From Gnetum montanum (taxonomy: Eukaryota > Streptophyta > Gnetopsida > Gnetales > Gnetaceae), in the NCBI GenBank assembly GCA_015680685.1, contig MNCI01006577.1:136460-200459 (forward strand): a stretch of DNA of 64,000 nucleotides, in the 5' to 3' direction. The position numbers and the translations under genes are program-made. Positions 48,061-60,776 of this stretch are shown in pieces (position 1 is the first letter of the stretch; the number at the start of each line of letters is the position of its first letter). The notes under the pieces are model-generated. The model was not told the origin of the DNA. It searched no databases and saw only the letters and a list, made by a program, of their open reading frames with translations.

Positions 48061-48929
48061 GAATTTTATTAGAGGACTCAACTAAATGATTTCCTTATGG
48101 ATAATATTCAGTTATAGCTTTGACAATAATATTACACTCTCTAGCCTAATTTGTAAACTTTATAGAGTTGAAGGCAGGTCCATTGTCCACTACTAAAGTG
48201 TAAGGATACCAATCTCTAAACATTAAATCATTTTCTAGGAAGCAGATAAATTCATGTGATGATGTGATTCTAGTTGCTTTCACTTCTAACCATTGTGTTC
48301 AATAATCAGTGGTTGTAAAGATAAACTTGTGTAGGATAGTGGAAAATGGATTAATCACCCAAATAAAATCTAAAGCCCATTGTGCAATGGTCTAGTTTTT
48401 ATTATAGGTTATAGTAAGGTTGAACTCTTAGGATCTTTACCTTTAAATTTTTGATACTATTCATACGTTCTGACTAGGTGGTAAGCATCATTAATCATAA
48501 TGGATCAATAGTAATTGACTTTAGTGATTCTATGTACTAATGATTGATATCCTATATGTCCTTCTTCATGAAGTTGTTTTAAAGCATTGTTATCTTGTTC
48601 TTGGTCTAAACATTTAAGGTATATTCCTTGGAAATTCTTCCTAAACAACTCATCGCTAATTTAAACATAGAACTTTTAGATACTAAAATATTTCTTTTAT
48701 ATCTCAGTAAGTCTGAAGGACAATGATGGAAGGTTAAATAAAATTTAATATCACCATACCATGGATCATGTAATTGGTCAGGAGCAAATGAGATATTATT
48801 TTCTTCATCAATGGACAATATTTGAAGTCACAATAACTCTTCATTTTTAGGGACATCATAACTCTCTAAGGTTAAGGCTCTAGAAATTAGCTTAGCAAGA
48901 CCAGTTCCTCTAACCAACTTGGCTACTTT
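48061..48929 (-). pseudogene. pol: G1 integrase, N-terminal and core part
   Basis: Begins after RNase H with DPWYGDIKFYLTFHHCPSDL (48785-48720). The zinc-binding histidines lie in LHEEGHIGYQS (about 48580), and the cysteine pair region after VNYYWSIMINDAYHLVRTYE is damaged. The core has DFIWVINPF (about 48365), VVDNGPAFNS (48195-48165) with the second Asp intact, and VESSNK (about 48080) with the Glu intact. So all three D-D-E residues are still visible. It is cut at 48061 by A2; the rest of the protein is at 14558-14981. Confidence 0.88.
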
Positions 48930-50300
48930 TCATTGGATATTGAACTCTTGTAGTTTCATAAACCATTTAGCATGTTTTTCACTAGGATCTTGTAATTTGG
49001 CTAATGCAATGGTGGCTAAATTAGGAACAATAACATAAACTTTTGCATTTAATAAATAGTAGCAAAATTTCTTTAGGGCTTTAATCACAGTGTATAATTG
49101 TTTCTCAATAGGTGAATATTTCAATTTGACATCTTTCAAAGGTGTAGACATAAAATTTATGGGCCCTTTACCATGATTAGCTACATCTTTGGTTAGGATA
49201 TCAATGACAATAATATCACTAGAAAAAACATATAAAAGGAAATCATTTTTATACCATGGGGAGGTTAAAATTGAAGCATCTATAATGGCTTCCTTAATGG
49301 CAAGGAAAGCATTAGTTCTTTCATCCATCCAATGTATGTTGCTATCTTTCTTTAGCATCTCATTTAATGGTCTAACTAATTCAGCATAGGCAAGAATGAA
49401 ACATCTAACAAAATTAATTTTCCCAAAGAAGGCTCTTAAATCATTCTTCAATAAAGGGTATGGGACTTCTAAAATTGCATTTACTCACTTAGGATCAATC
49501 ATAATTCTTTCCTTAGTTATTATATGACTAAGAAATTCACCACTTTGAATACCAAAATGAAATTCTTTGCATTCAAAGTGATATCAAATTGTCTACATGT
49601 TATGAAAATATTTCTAAGGCCTCTAAGGTGTGTTCCCTGGTCCTTGATAATAATGCATTTCCTTATTAGTCCTTGAAAAGTCTTATCCATAGCTCTTTGA
49701 AAAGTAGAACCAACATTTATAAGACCAAAGGGCATTTTAGCAAACTCAAAAGTTTCCCTCTTTATTATAAAAGTAGTCTTATATTTATCCTTTTTACTAA
49801 CTAAGATTTGGTTGTATCCTGAATATTCATTTAGAAAGGAAAACATTTGGGTGTCATTCATGACTTGAAAAAGCTCTTCCATAAGGAGTGAATAATTAAA
49901 ATCAATACAAGAAGTATTAAGGTTATGAAAATTGATACATACCCTTAAATTACCAGTTTGATTTTTAAAGGGTACTAAATTTGATATCCAACTTGAATGT
50001 CTCACAAGATAAATAATCTTGGATTCTAGAAGCTTATCTATTTTTTCTTTCATCAAGGCTTCAATCTTGAGATTTACAAGTCTAAGTCTTTTCCTAAATG
50101 GGTTGGCTTTTAGCTTAAGGGGAATAGTATGTGTCATTACTAATGGATTGAAAGTTCTATGATCCTCATAAGTCCAAGCCAAAACATCATTAAACTCATA
50201 CAACAATTCAATAAAGCTTTGTTTTTCATTTGCATGTAAGTAAGCTCTTATTTGAATAGGGTGTTTTTGTCATTTCTTTTGAATTTGAATTGTTTCTATT
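48930..50300 (-). pseudogene. pol: G1 RT and native RNase H
   Basis: Two long open stretches (50206-49520 and 49451-48930). RT opens with FIELLYEFNDVLAWTYEDH (from about 50220), then LVRHSSWISNLVPFKNQTGN, MFSFLNEYSGYNQILV (Asp to Asn in the first catalytic motif) and FAKMPFGLINVGSTFQRAMD. The YXDD segment is gone: FQGLIRKCIIIKDQGTHLRG joins its two sides, a local deletion. The second part carries the RT thumb (LRAFFGKINFVRCFILAYAE) and RNase H (YSPIEKQLYTVIKALKKFCY, KWFMKLQEFNIQ). A frame change near 49500-49460 separates the two. Better preserved than A2 or T1 pol. Confidence 0.92.
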
Positions 50301-51593
50301 TTGGCTAGCATTTGCCAATTAGTATTCTTAGAAATTTCTTTAGTTTTAGTATATAAGTCATCAAATAAAGTTTATCTAGTTGCTATTTCAAGAGAAATCT
50401 TATTTAAAAGTATAACATCCTGAGATATAACTTCCTCATTAATTTGAGAGATTTAAATATATTGATCACTAAATTCACCCTTGGAAAGTAAAAATTTAAA
50501 AATGTGGTTATCATCATCAAAAACTTGAAAAGAAAAGACATTATCTAGAATAGAATACAACATAACTTTTTCAATAATAATTTCAGAATTCTAGTCATTA
50601 TGTTTAAAAGGAATAGCTAAGGTAATGGCCATTTGAGCTAGTGCATTGGGGACATAATTTTCCTCTCTTGGCAAATGTTCGATGGATATGAGTTCAAATT
50701 CCTTAAAAAGTTCAAGGATGTAAGCTTTATATGTTTTCATGGTAGCATCCTTATCATCAAAGATTTCATTAACTTGATTTACTATTAGTTGAGAGTCACT
50801 ATAAATCTTAAGTTTGGATAAATCATAATATTAAGCTAGCTTGATCCCGTATATAAGCGCTTCATATTCAACCATATTTTTAGTCATGGGTTGTGTGAAA
50901 TTGATGGCTTTAAGGATAGGGACTTCACCAGGAGGTATGAGAATTATTTTGGCTCCACATTCTTTCTTGGAAGAAGCACAATCTACTCTCAATATCCAAG
51001 TGTTTAAATTAATAAAATATGAAAAATTAGCCCTTTGATTAATATAGCAATTATCATCATCAAAATTTGGCTTATTTTCTAATGTTTCATTAGATTGAAT
51101 CTCATTTACATTCTTGTCCCTCCCTAGGGGTCGTGGATCACCAAAAAGAAATGTTCTTCCATCATGTTGATGATATGGCAAAGTATCTTCATAAATTTTT
51201 TCACATTTTCTAAAAGCTTGATGATATTGGGTGGGATATGTGTAAGAAAAAGGATTTATTTCTAGAGTTTTACTAACATCATCATTCAAAGTAAATTCGT
51301 GAAGTACAAGTTCAATAACTCCAACAAAAGGATTGGCACTTTGATTTTCCAAAGATTTATTTTGTTGATCAAAAGATGTTACCACTTATTTATAAAAAAG
51401 TTCTCTTAGTATAAAAACATATTTTTATTTTCTTGTAATAGGAATTAATAATTTTGAAAAATATAATCCAAATAATCCCCCAAACTAGGCTCTGAAAGTC
51501 CTAGATAAAAGCACATCATAAGTGGATGATATGTCAACCACTAAAATATTAGTATAACATGTAAAAGTAGGGTATTGTTTGAGTTGCACTTTC
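50301..51593 (-). pseudogene. pol: G1 end of PR and aRH, placed before RT
   Basis: Directly after N1 the frame reads the end of PR: CYTNILVVDISSTYDVLLSR (51560-51500), the usual PR tail of this lineage. After a few stops a 184-residue open stretch (51385-50834) leads into an archaeal-type RNase H: Asp in WILRVDCASSKKECGAKIIL (about 50990), Glu in MVEYEALIYGIKLA (about 50870), next Asp in KIYSDSQLIVNQV (about 50800), and HLPREENYVPNALAQM near 50680 where the last Asp is Asn. It stands upstream of RT, so G1 has aRH-RT-RH-INT, unlike O1, which has RT-RH-aRH-INT. The linker to RT (50600-50300) is poorly conserved. Confidence 0.87.
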
Positions 51594-52168
51594 TATAACA
51601 ACATTGCCTTGACATTGTCTAGCACCCCAAGGAATTCATTGAGATCCAAAGGATCTAGGATGGAAGACCTATGGAATATGCCTCTAACAAACAAGCAACC
51701 CATAAAAGAAAGCGAGTAACACAATAGCTTCTTAATAAGAGGGAATGCACCTCAAGGAGAACCACTAAACTCCAAACAAGGACTTATCAAACAAGCATAC
51801 AAGTAATCCTATAAAAAGCATTAGTGGAAGGGGTGATGATGTATCTACAAGGAGAGCCTCACTCCTAGACCCCTCATGATTTGGTACAAGGTTTAGCAAG
51901 GAATCACACTAAAACTATCCAGTCTTGGCTACCGATGTATCTATGACCACCACAGAATTAGGGTCATGTAGTTCTCCATGTGAGGGTAGTATGAAGATGA
52001 CTTAGAAAGGGATGCAATAGGAGGAATTCTTGCTATTGGCTTGGTACCGCCAAGTTGGGATGGATTTTTTAACACTTGGATGTCACTCAAGGATACCTCA
52101 AAGTGTTTCATGATCCCCAAACCATGGGGAGAGCCCAAGAGAACCTCTATCCTGAGACATCTCTCACA
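51594..52168 (-). repeat. N1 3' LTR
   Basis: 575 bases. On the minus strand it starts TGTGAGAGATGTCTCAGG (52168) and ends GTTGTTATA (51594). It matches 57339-57905 in blocks such as CTTCTTAATAAGAGG and GGATGGATTTTTTAACACTTG. Confidence 0.82.
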
Positions 52169-52180
52169 ATCCTCCCCCAC
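52169..52180 (-). other. N1 polypurine tract
   Basis: On the minus strand GTGGGGGAGGAT stands directly before the LTR start TGTGAGAG. It sets the orientation of N1. Confidence 0.7.
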
Positions 52181-55100
52181 ATAAAAGAAGTGATGTCCTT
52201 GAAGCAAAGCCTAGAATAACTTTGAGAGCACACTTCATGTATGGATTTAGAGCTCCATCAACTTTAGAAATCCCTTAAATCAACTAATGCTAGGCTTGTA
52301 GGAAGGTATCAACCCCAACACCTAATACTTCCTTACATTCAAGGCCTTGCATGAAACAAAAGGGGTACTTGAAGGAACAAAAAAAAACATTTTCTACTCT
52401 ATGATAAGAGGGATAAGTCTAAACCCAAAGGGCCAACGTGACTAAGGAATCCCCTAGATCCATCCCTTATTGAGTCTAGATATTTTTCTTCCTACATGGA
52501 TCCATACCTATGTAAGAAGATGTGCTCTTCTTCCATAAGTCTAGCTGAGTTCCATTTTGAATGGCATCTTGGCATCCATTGATTCCCTTGATTTTTTTCA
52601 TTTATTTTGAGGGCTCACCAGGATCACTATCCATCCTGGTGATGGATCTAGAAAATTGAAATTGAGAGAGAACATCCTCCAAAAGAGCCATGTCTCTGCA
52701 AGCAACTTAAGCTTGCTAGAACCCTAGGTTCTACTTCTAGATCAAGATCCGTCTAGCCATATATGTACTAGATCACCACATCTATTCCATCCATACTCTC
52801 CTTATCTTTTCCCACATCAACATCTTTTTAGGCTAGTAGAAGGGGATTTGAGCACGATCTCCCTTCGAAACAAGGTATACAGGTAGATCTCTTGAATCTA
52901 ACCTTGCTACCTGCAAATGCACTAGCATTGCAATCCACATCTCATTAACCAAAACTATTCCATATTCATAGCAAGAGAGAAGATCTAAAATTTGTTTGAA
53001 AAAAATTATCCAAAAGGTTATCAAAGCATCCAACACTAGTCTATCATCGACATCTTCAGAGGATGTCCAACATTAAGAACACCTTCTTGAATGCTTGGAC
53101 AAGTGGAGGATATGTTGGGTAGCCAACCCCAAGATAGTTCTCTATACACATGTCTCATGCCACCTACTACCACATGATCCATTACAACTTTAATGTCCCA
53201 TTTATGGGGAAGGATCAATTGCATTTTCATCTTATAAGTTGTCCTTCCCATTTTGAGAGATGGAACAAACACCATTTTATGAATGCTTAGGACAAGGAAG
53301 CATGTAAAATCACCCACAAGGACAACCACTGCCATGAATTTTCTAAGGAACATCTAGGTTTCCAAAATCTAAATTTTCCTACCATGCCAAGAACAACTAC
53401 AACTCATGATCAACATCTTTCATTGGATTTTTGAACCCAAAGGGAAGATCCTCTTTGGGACGTTTCTTCTGTAGGTAGGTACAACAACCCAACTACACTG
53501 TATCTATGATACATGCCCAAGTAGTCTACATAGGCAACACAACTATATCATCACACTACTACTAGTTGATGGAAGACATAGATTCACAAGTCTTACCTAC
53601 ATTCAATTCCACGTTACAACTCAACTTGATAAGCCAAAGAGTTTATCCTCAAAAATTTAATAAAGAGGGGGTTTTATTTCACCATAGGAGGTTTGGGTTT
53701 TTATTTTATACATACCAGTCCATACCATTTACAACAACTATAGTGCACAAGGCTACACCACTACCTATTATCATTGGACTTGAATAAGGAACTTAAGAGT
53801 CACCAAGGATAGTTTGCCCATAGGAGGACTAGGTGCTCAAGACATTTTGAAATTACTATGAATGGGCATCACCATCATAAACTACTAAGTCAAAATAATT
53901 TACTATTCATTTCCAAAGGATTTACAATAAGGGAGTTCTACCAGAAAGCCCCAACAAGGGAGTCCCTATGAAGCCCCAAACAAAGAGAGAGTACATAAGA
54001 TTACACCTTGCTTACAAGAAGAGATATATACATTCAAGCTACATCAACAACATGGCCTCACAAGAGAGATTCCATGAATCCAATTATGGTAACAATATCC
54101 TGTGTCTAAAAAAAAGCCCCAAAATTTCAAGCACATGGAACTACTACTTGGAAAAAAAGTCTCAAACAACAACTACCTTTGAATCACAACTATAAGAATA
54201 ACTATCTTAATTCAACCTACATTGATTTGTCAGCAACTAAAGAAACATCCACTAGAATGGAAAATGACCCCTCATAGGACTAGAGAATCACCAAGTACTA
54301 GAGTGCTCAGTCATGCTATCCCACTAAAGAGGTTAGGACATTGACATAATTCAACAATACACGAAAGTACATAGGAGAGATGGGGCAATATAACATGGCC
54401 TACAAAAGCACCATAAGCCCCTCATCATGATGGCAGAAGTTCAAGTATTTTTGAGCACATATAGGTCCACGATGCAAGGCCACTAAGAGAAATCAACAAT
54501 TTTTGTAACCATAACACCATTTATTTAAGGATGGACCACCATCCTAACACTTGCAAAAACTACCCCAAAGACCACATCCAGCCATGGAAGAGGAAGTCTA
54601 GGTGTTGATACCCAAAACTCAACTCTAACATGTAGCCAATCATGATAGCATCATCTTGGATTTGAATATCTGGTCTACCATTGTGACTTAAATGGCCATC
54701 ATGAACCACCCGCTATCAAGATCAAGTTCATGAAACCAATTTATTTGTATTTTAGGCTACATTCCACCATGAATCACCCCATGAATAAGATTCCTGCCAA
54801 TTAAGGAACTCAAAAGGAAGAGTTCCATAATTTATCCTATCTCAAGAAACACTCATTTAAGGACACACCATCATAGCATGCCAAGATCACAAGGAACACA
54901 AAGCATCAGTTTAGGAACACCTTGGGTAAGAACATGCCCTTGTCTCTTCATTATGACATGATTTACAAAAATAGGATTTTCCATAGGGCTTTCAAAAGAT
55001 CTCATATTAGGGCACAAAGGTTGCTTACAAACACAGAGAGGAGGTGCTTTATGAATGAGCATAGGGAAAACACCATACATCAAGTTTGGCCTTGTGATAG

Positions 55101-57338
55101 GGTGTGGCACAAGCCTACAATGAAGGGACAAATGATTCACATAGGGAAACAACATCTAGAACTTCTGTGTGCATAAGTTGTCGAAATTGAATACATCACA
55201 ACATTACATTTTAATCTTACACACCTGAGGATATGAATACACTTAGTGGGCATAATACATGACATTTGGGAATGGTACCAACCTAGAAGGCTATAGGACA
55301 AACTACCTGAGCCCATAGTAAGTTGAAGTGTCTAGGCCACTAGGATCAACATCAAAGCTGCGTCACGCTATTTTGAGAAAAAATTGTCTTTGTCTCTACA
55401 CATACATGACCAATAGTCATACTACACCCACTGCAAGACCATCATTAAAAGAGAATGAAGTAGGACATGAATGCAATGATCGAATAATGTACGATGCCAA
55501 CTGAGAAAACACCACCCACCATAGTGGGACCTTAATGCATTGGCCACTCTTGGGCCATCAATATCTGGCATGGCCAAGAATACTTTTCTATGTCATCTGC
55601 TAACCCAATATTCATAGGATCTAGGATGGACCACCATCCTTTGTTAGTTCTCACCCATCACTAAGAGGCAAAAAAATCATGATGTACTAGCTACTCTACC
55701 ATAGCAAGGATATTGATAAATTCACAACCCAAATTTTGGATTCTGAGACCAAGTAACCAATTCATAAAAGCCTTAAGAGCACACATCTTCACCATAGACA
55801 TAGTGCTCACGGAATCAACTAAGGTCACCACTATCCACATATTTATACCTGTGCAACCTACAAGGTTGAGACAATTTCTTGAAAATAGAGTTAGCAAGAA
55901 CATGATCAACACATTAGCCTCATATAGCACCATCAAGAATGATCACACAATAGATGAATATCAATCTCACAACACCATAGAGAGTAAGACCTCAACAACA
56001 TGCATAGAGATCAATCATGCAAAACATGATGGGTCAATTAGATATACTCATACAAAAAAATTATCATGAGGCATACTAAGAGAGAGAGAACTAAAACACT
56101 CTCAAAATTTTAAGATTCACATATAACAAACGTTCCCAACCACTAACATTGGTTTCCATGAGGATCAAAATCTCAACAGATTTACAAGGGGCATGGGCTT
56201 TAGAAAATCATAATTTCAACTCGAAACATGAGAAGGGATACCAAGATCTAGCCAAAAATAGGTCTTAACAAAGCTCCAATTCTAGCTATGAAGAGAAACA
56301 TCAAAGAGGATGTGTCCACAAGAAAGACTCTCATTAAGAGAAGTGAGGTGTTAACAACAACCAACAATAGGATGACCTACTCTAGAAGGTCCCCAAATCA
56401 AAATGCCCAAAGAAATAACACCAACCAAAGAAGTGATGCCATAAAACCATGGGCAACCAAATGGGCTCAAACAAGGAAACATAACACACAAAAGATTTGC
56501 AACAAGGGTAACCATGATCAAAGCACTAAGGGTTATGAAAATAGCGACCATAATAATTTAGTCTTAGGATAATACACATGGACTCAAAATGTATCCTCAA
56601 TAATACTAACAATGAGTCATCACATAACATAGAGCATAAAGCCTTGTGTTATGAATGATAGGCATGGCGAGAATGACATACATGAAAAATTTGAAAATGT
56701 AGCTAAGGAAGATATGACTACATAACTAGACAAACATACAATTGCAAACACAAGTGTATGAAGTCTACCGATGATAGTCTTGATCCACCTAGAACAAGGC
56801 TCACTGAGAGCACATGTTCAAAGGCCCTCCATCTTGAGGTGCTTGGGAACCAACATGGTCCAATATGTAATTCCTACACTCACTATATCTAGGGTGAGTG
56901 GGACTGCAAGGATACTACATCCTACATAGTTCAATCAATGCCATCTTGATACATGTCATCTAGGTGGAGACTAGGTCCAATTCATCTCAAATGAACCACT
57001 GGAGACTAGAGACGAGAGCTCCTAGAGCAACAACAATTTATAAGTTTCCAATATAACTATCCTTTGTGATATCAAAGTAAAACCACAACTAGTTCAGCCA
57101 CAAGTAAACCCGTGGAGGACAACATCACAATGTAATTGTATACATCCTCTAGAGGAACAACATACATTAGTTGTTCACAATGTAACATTAGCTCCATAAT
57201 GAAACGCTTAAGATTCTTACCATAAGGCAACTCTTCAAAGAATATATAAGGATATGATCCTATATCACCTAGACATATATCCAAAAGGACCATAAATAGA
57301 AAATGTTAATGGTATAATACTATCAAAGGATACATGCT
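52181..57338 (-). other. N1 internal region, non-coding
   Basis: 5.2 kb. The longest open stretches are about 80-120 codons, on both strands, and none has a retrotransposon motif, zinc knuckle or biased composition typical of coding sequence. I saw no tandem array. A primer site next to the 5' LTR could not be identified. Confidence 0.55.
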
Positions 57339-57905
57339 TATAACAACATGATTACAAAAATGCTCTAATGTTGTCTAGCACCCTAAGGGATCTGGGATAG
57401 AAGACCTAGGGAATATGCCTATAATAAACAAGGAATCTCTAAAAGGGAGCGAGCAATACAATAGCTTCTTAATAAGAGGAAATGCACCTCATGGAGAACC
57501 ACTAAACTCCAAATGAGGACTTAGCAAACATGTACACAAGAAACCCTATACACATCATTAGTAGAAGGGGTGTCAATGTATGTACAAGGGGTGCCTCACC
57601 CCCAGACCCCTCATAATTTGGTACAAGGTTTGGCAAGGCATTGCATCAAAACTATCTAGTCCTGGTTGCCTACATATCTGTGACCATTGTAGAATTAGGG
57701 CCATTTAGTTTTCCATGTGAGGGTAGCATGAAGAGGACTTAGAAAGGGATGCAATAGGAGGAAGTCCTACTGCTGGCTTGGTATCGTCAAGCTAGGATGG
57801 ATTTTTTAACACTTGAGTTTCACTCAAGGGCATCTCAGAGTGTTTCATGGTCCACAAACCATGGGAAAAGGCTATGAGAACTTGTATCCTAAGAAATCTC
57901 TTACA
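57339..57905 (-). repeat. N1 5' LTR
   Basis: 567 bases, partner of 51594-52168. On the minus strand it starts TGTAAGAGATTTCTTAGG (57905) and ends GTTGTTATA (57339). Both N1 LTRs end TATA rather than the usual CA. Confidence 0.82.
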
Positions 57906-59479
57906 ATTTCACTCCTTTTAATGATCCTACCATAGGTATATTAGATCCATCAAGTTGTATTACACTTATTGCTTATGGTAGCATTTGTGCTCCTAACATT
58001 TTGCACACCTCTAGTGGCATGATGCTAGTAGTTGCACCAAAATCCATTAAGAAATTATGAACATTCTTTCCTAAAATGATCAAAGTTATTAGAAAAGGAG
58101 GTTGGTCTTTCTTGTTTAACATGAGATTACTTGGATTTCATATTGATAATGCATTGGAATTTTCTGGAAAGTGAACTTGCCTTTTAGTTGTTGAAGATTT
58201 TTGTTTATTGCTTTGAAGTGTATGAACGATCTTTTAAATCATATCTTTCATTTCATTAAAATGCAAAAGATCATACATCAAAATGTTGGCTTTAACTCTT
58301 TTCAAATCCTCAACTAGATCATATGCTTTATGTCCATCTTTGACTTCTAAGTATAGAAGGGGAGTTTGGCTGCTATGGAATGTATACTTGGGATGGTTCG
58401 GCTTGATTATTTGTGTTATTTTGGCTAGGAACTCTTTTGTTGGAAGGAGTATAAGGATTATTCTAAGTTTGTTGATGAGTAGTGTTCATAATGTCATTAA
58501 GTCTATGGTAGCGGGCATTATGTGGGTTGGGATCATTTACTACCACTTGTTTAAATGAGGTAATTTCTTTATTTTTTGTTTTAGGATGCATATTAAAGAC
58601 CATAATTGGGGTTTTTCCATTTTGTTGATTTTGGGCATTGTCACCATATAATGTTAAAAATTGAGGGCACATTTTATCAAAATTTTGCTTAGTGTTATGA
58701 AGGTGACAATATTTATCATCAATTGATGTGCTTGGTTTTTTACAATGTGTAGGAATTTTGTTATTATTTCTCTTTAGTTTAACTACTTCAATGGAAAGCT
58801 TTTGAAGAGAGGTCAATATTTGGATGATTTAATTTTCTATTTGAGTAGTAAATTTGTTAGGATTAGATATTCTTTTTAGGTTTTTGATGGATTGGATTAA
58901 AGCTTTTTATTGATCATCACTCAAGCTTGTATTTAATTGTAAAAATGAAGAAGATGTTGAACCTTGAAAACAATTACTTGTAGGTTGAGTCATTTGAAGA
59001 GGAGGAGGAGTTCAAAACATAGTATTAGTCATTGGGGAAGTTTGTGAAGGTAAAGGACTAGATTACATAAGATTACTAATACTCATCATTCCAAATTGAG
59101 TTTGAATGCTATCCATTAAGGTAATTTTTTCTAACTCAATAGCTTTAGCCATTGCTCATATTTCTATTATGTTGGGATTAGATTTAATAGCATAGGCAAA
59201 TAATGGGTCAATGGTAGAGAGGTAAAAATTGAGAATATCATTAGGTTATAGATGCATCTCAGTTGGCACATGAGTAAGTTAGTGGAGAAATCTTAGATTA
59301 TAGTCATGAACATTTTCCCTAGGTAGTTTTCTTAGGCTTGTAAAATTAATTGAGGCTAAGGCACGACTAGTGAACATATGAAATTAGAGCAGAAACTTAT
59401 TTTTAAAGTCTTGCCATGAGTTGATAGAGGCATTAGGGAGCATTAAAAATAATTAGGTGGCTTTGCTTTTGAAAGTTAC
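57906..59479 (-). pseudogene. gag-pro: G1 gag and start of PR
   Basis: Minus-strand Gag begins inside the frame at 59479, where O3 has removed the upstream part: INSWQDFKNKFLL, then ALASINFTSLRKLPRENVHD (about 59360-59300) and IDPLFAYAIKSNPNIIE (59210-59160), typical of plant Gypsy capsid. A zinc knuckle of CX2HX4HX4C type remains as CHLHNTKQNFDKMC (about 58720-58675) with one His changed to Asn. The protease site reads FLMDFGATTSIMPL (about 58050), Phe in place of the usual Ser or Thr, followed by VIQLDGSNIPMVGSLKGVK up to 57906. There N1 interrupts; the rest of PR is at 51500-51593. Moderate number of stops. Confidence 0.85.
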
Positions 59480-60776
59480 TGAAACACCACCAAATTTAGA
59501 CTATGGCATCTTGACCACAAATTTCTCTATATGTTGGGACTACCCTCTCCATTGCCCTAGAGCATAGTAAGCCTTTAGTGGAGAGCATAGTTAGCATGGG
59601 AGGCCAATTTTTTCAAATGTTTCTAAGTGTTGAAACTATGCTTGACCCTAGTCGAGAGTGTAGTTAGCCTCTCGTTGAGAGCGTAGTCAACATGAAGGCT
59701 AGTTTTGCAATTTTTTTAAGTATTAGCATAAAGCTAGTTATAGAAAATTTCTCTAAGTGTTGGGACTATGATCTCCACTACCTTAGCACATAGTCAGCCT
59801 CCAGTGAAGAGCGTAGTCAGTTAAAGGGTAAGTTTTCATAAGTTTTAACAAGTCCTGGGACTATGCTCATCCCTAGTTGGGAGTGTAGTAAGCATGAATG
59901 CGAAATTTTGCAAATTTTTCCTAACTGTGAAACTACGCTCTCCCCTAGTCTAGAGTGTAGTCAAGCATAGTCAACAAGAACAGCCTCCACATCACAACAA
60001 CATCACTTGGCCCAACTCCAACTCACCTTCAACAAGTGTAGCTAGCAAAATGTTTCTTTTTTGTACCCCTTTTTGCTAGTGTAGTTGCATGTCTCACATT
60101 CTCACAAAGTCCAACAGAGCATAGCAAAGCACAATAGTATCAACACCATTAGTACACCACATGAATAGTAACTATGATAAGTGTAGTCCCATCTGTCCCC
60201 TTTGTCATGTGGTAGTCACTATGTATTTTGTGCTAAACCTAACTCTATAATTACCCCTGCCCTCAACATTTTTAAGGTGGGAAAAATTTGAGAGTTGGAT
60301 CATTTTTAGCATTGGAAAATCTAAGGAGTGCTTGGGAGAGAGTACGAAAGGCATATCAGCAAAGTTGTAGACCACTAAAGCCCATTGTAGTCCACTAGAA
60401 CACCACAGCCCACAATACATCATAGCAGCTAATCCAGCAGATGTAGGCACCTCAACGAAACACCAGTCTTTGTGGCCAAACACCGCTAAGACTCTGACTA
60501 CACTATCCACTATGCTTGTTGTACACCATGTACCTTCTAACCCCTTCTATTGTTAACTATGCTCAACCCCATTTGGGATGGTGTTTCACTTTTTTTTTCT
60601 CTCTCTCTTTGCATTTTTAGCACTTTATTTGCATTCTTCGTTTCTTTACAACATAGTTGCATCTAAAACCATGTTTGGGTAGTAGTCTCCATACATTGAC
60701 ACCCTGATTCTCACCAAAAAATCTTAAATACACTTGAGATCATTGACATCATTGACACCACTTGAATACTTAGCAT
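59480..60776 (+). repeat. O-family LTR, 5' part (O3)
   Basis: Starts TGAAACACCACCAAATTT at 59480 in canonical orientation on the plus strand and carries several GACTATGCT / GAGTGTAGT half-palindromes (59546-59965), as in O1. It cuts G1 gag after GTTAC (59475-59479). About 1.3 kb is present; the last 400 or so bases expected from O1 are missing because O4 begins at 60777. The ORF at 60205-60510 is incidental. Confidence 0.8.

Larger units (their letters stand above)
51594..57905 (-). mobile_element. N1, LTR element without recognisable genes
   Basis: 6.3-kb insertion in the G1 protease. It has two homologous LTRs of about 570 bases, a polypurine tract next to the lower one, and near-matching flanks CTTTC (51589-51593) and ATTTC (57906-57910). 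The G1 PR frame resumes across it without a shift (GSLKGVK before, VQLKQYPTF after). About 5.2 kb of internal sequence shows no gag, protease, RT or integrase motif on either strand, which fits a large non-autonomous (LARD-like) element. It could also be a coding element too decayed to recognise. Confidence 0.75.
12577..59479 (-). mobile_element. G1, outer Gypsy element with aRH before RT
   Basis: Minus-strand element whose pieces are scattered by later insertions: gag and start of PR (59479-57906), rest of PR, aRH, RT, RNase H and most of INT (51593-48061), end of INT (14981-14558), polypurine tract (13159-13176) and 3' LTR (12577-13158). The parts are linked by reading frame: PR continues across N1 and INT continues across A2. 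The 5' LTR is lost to view because O3 cuts gag at 59480. Without inserts the visible element is about 7.5 kb. Domain order is that of a Tat-related plant lineage in which an RNase H precedes RT. Confidence 0.85.
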
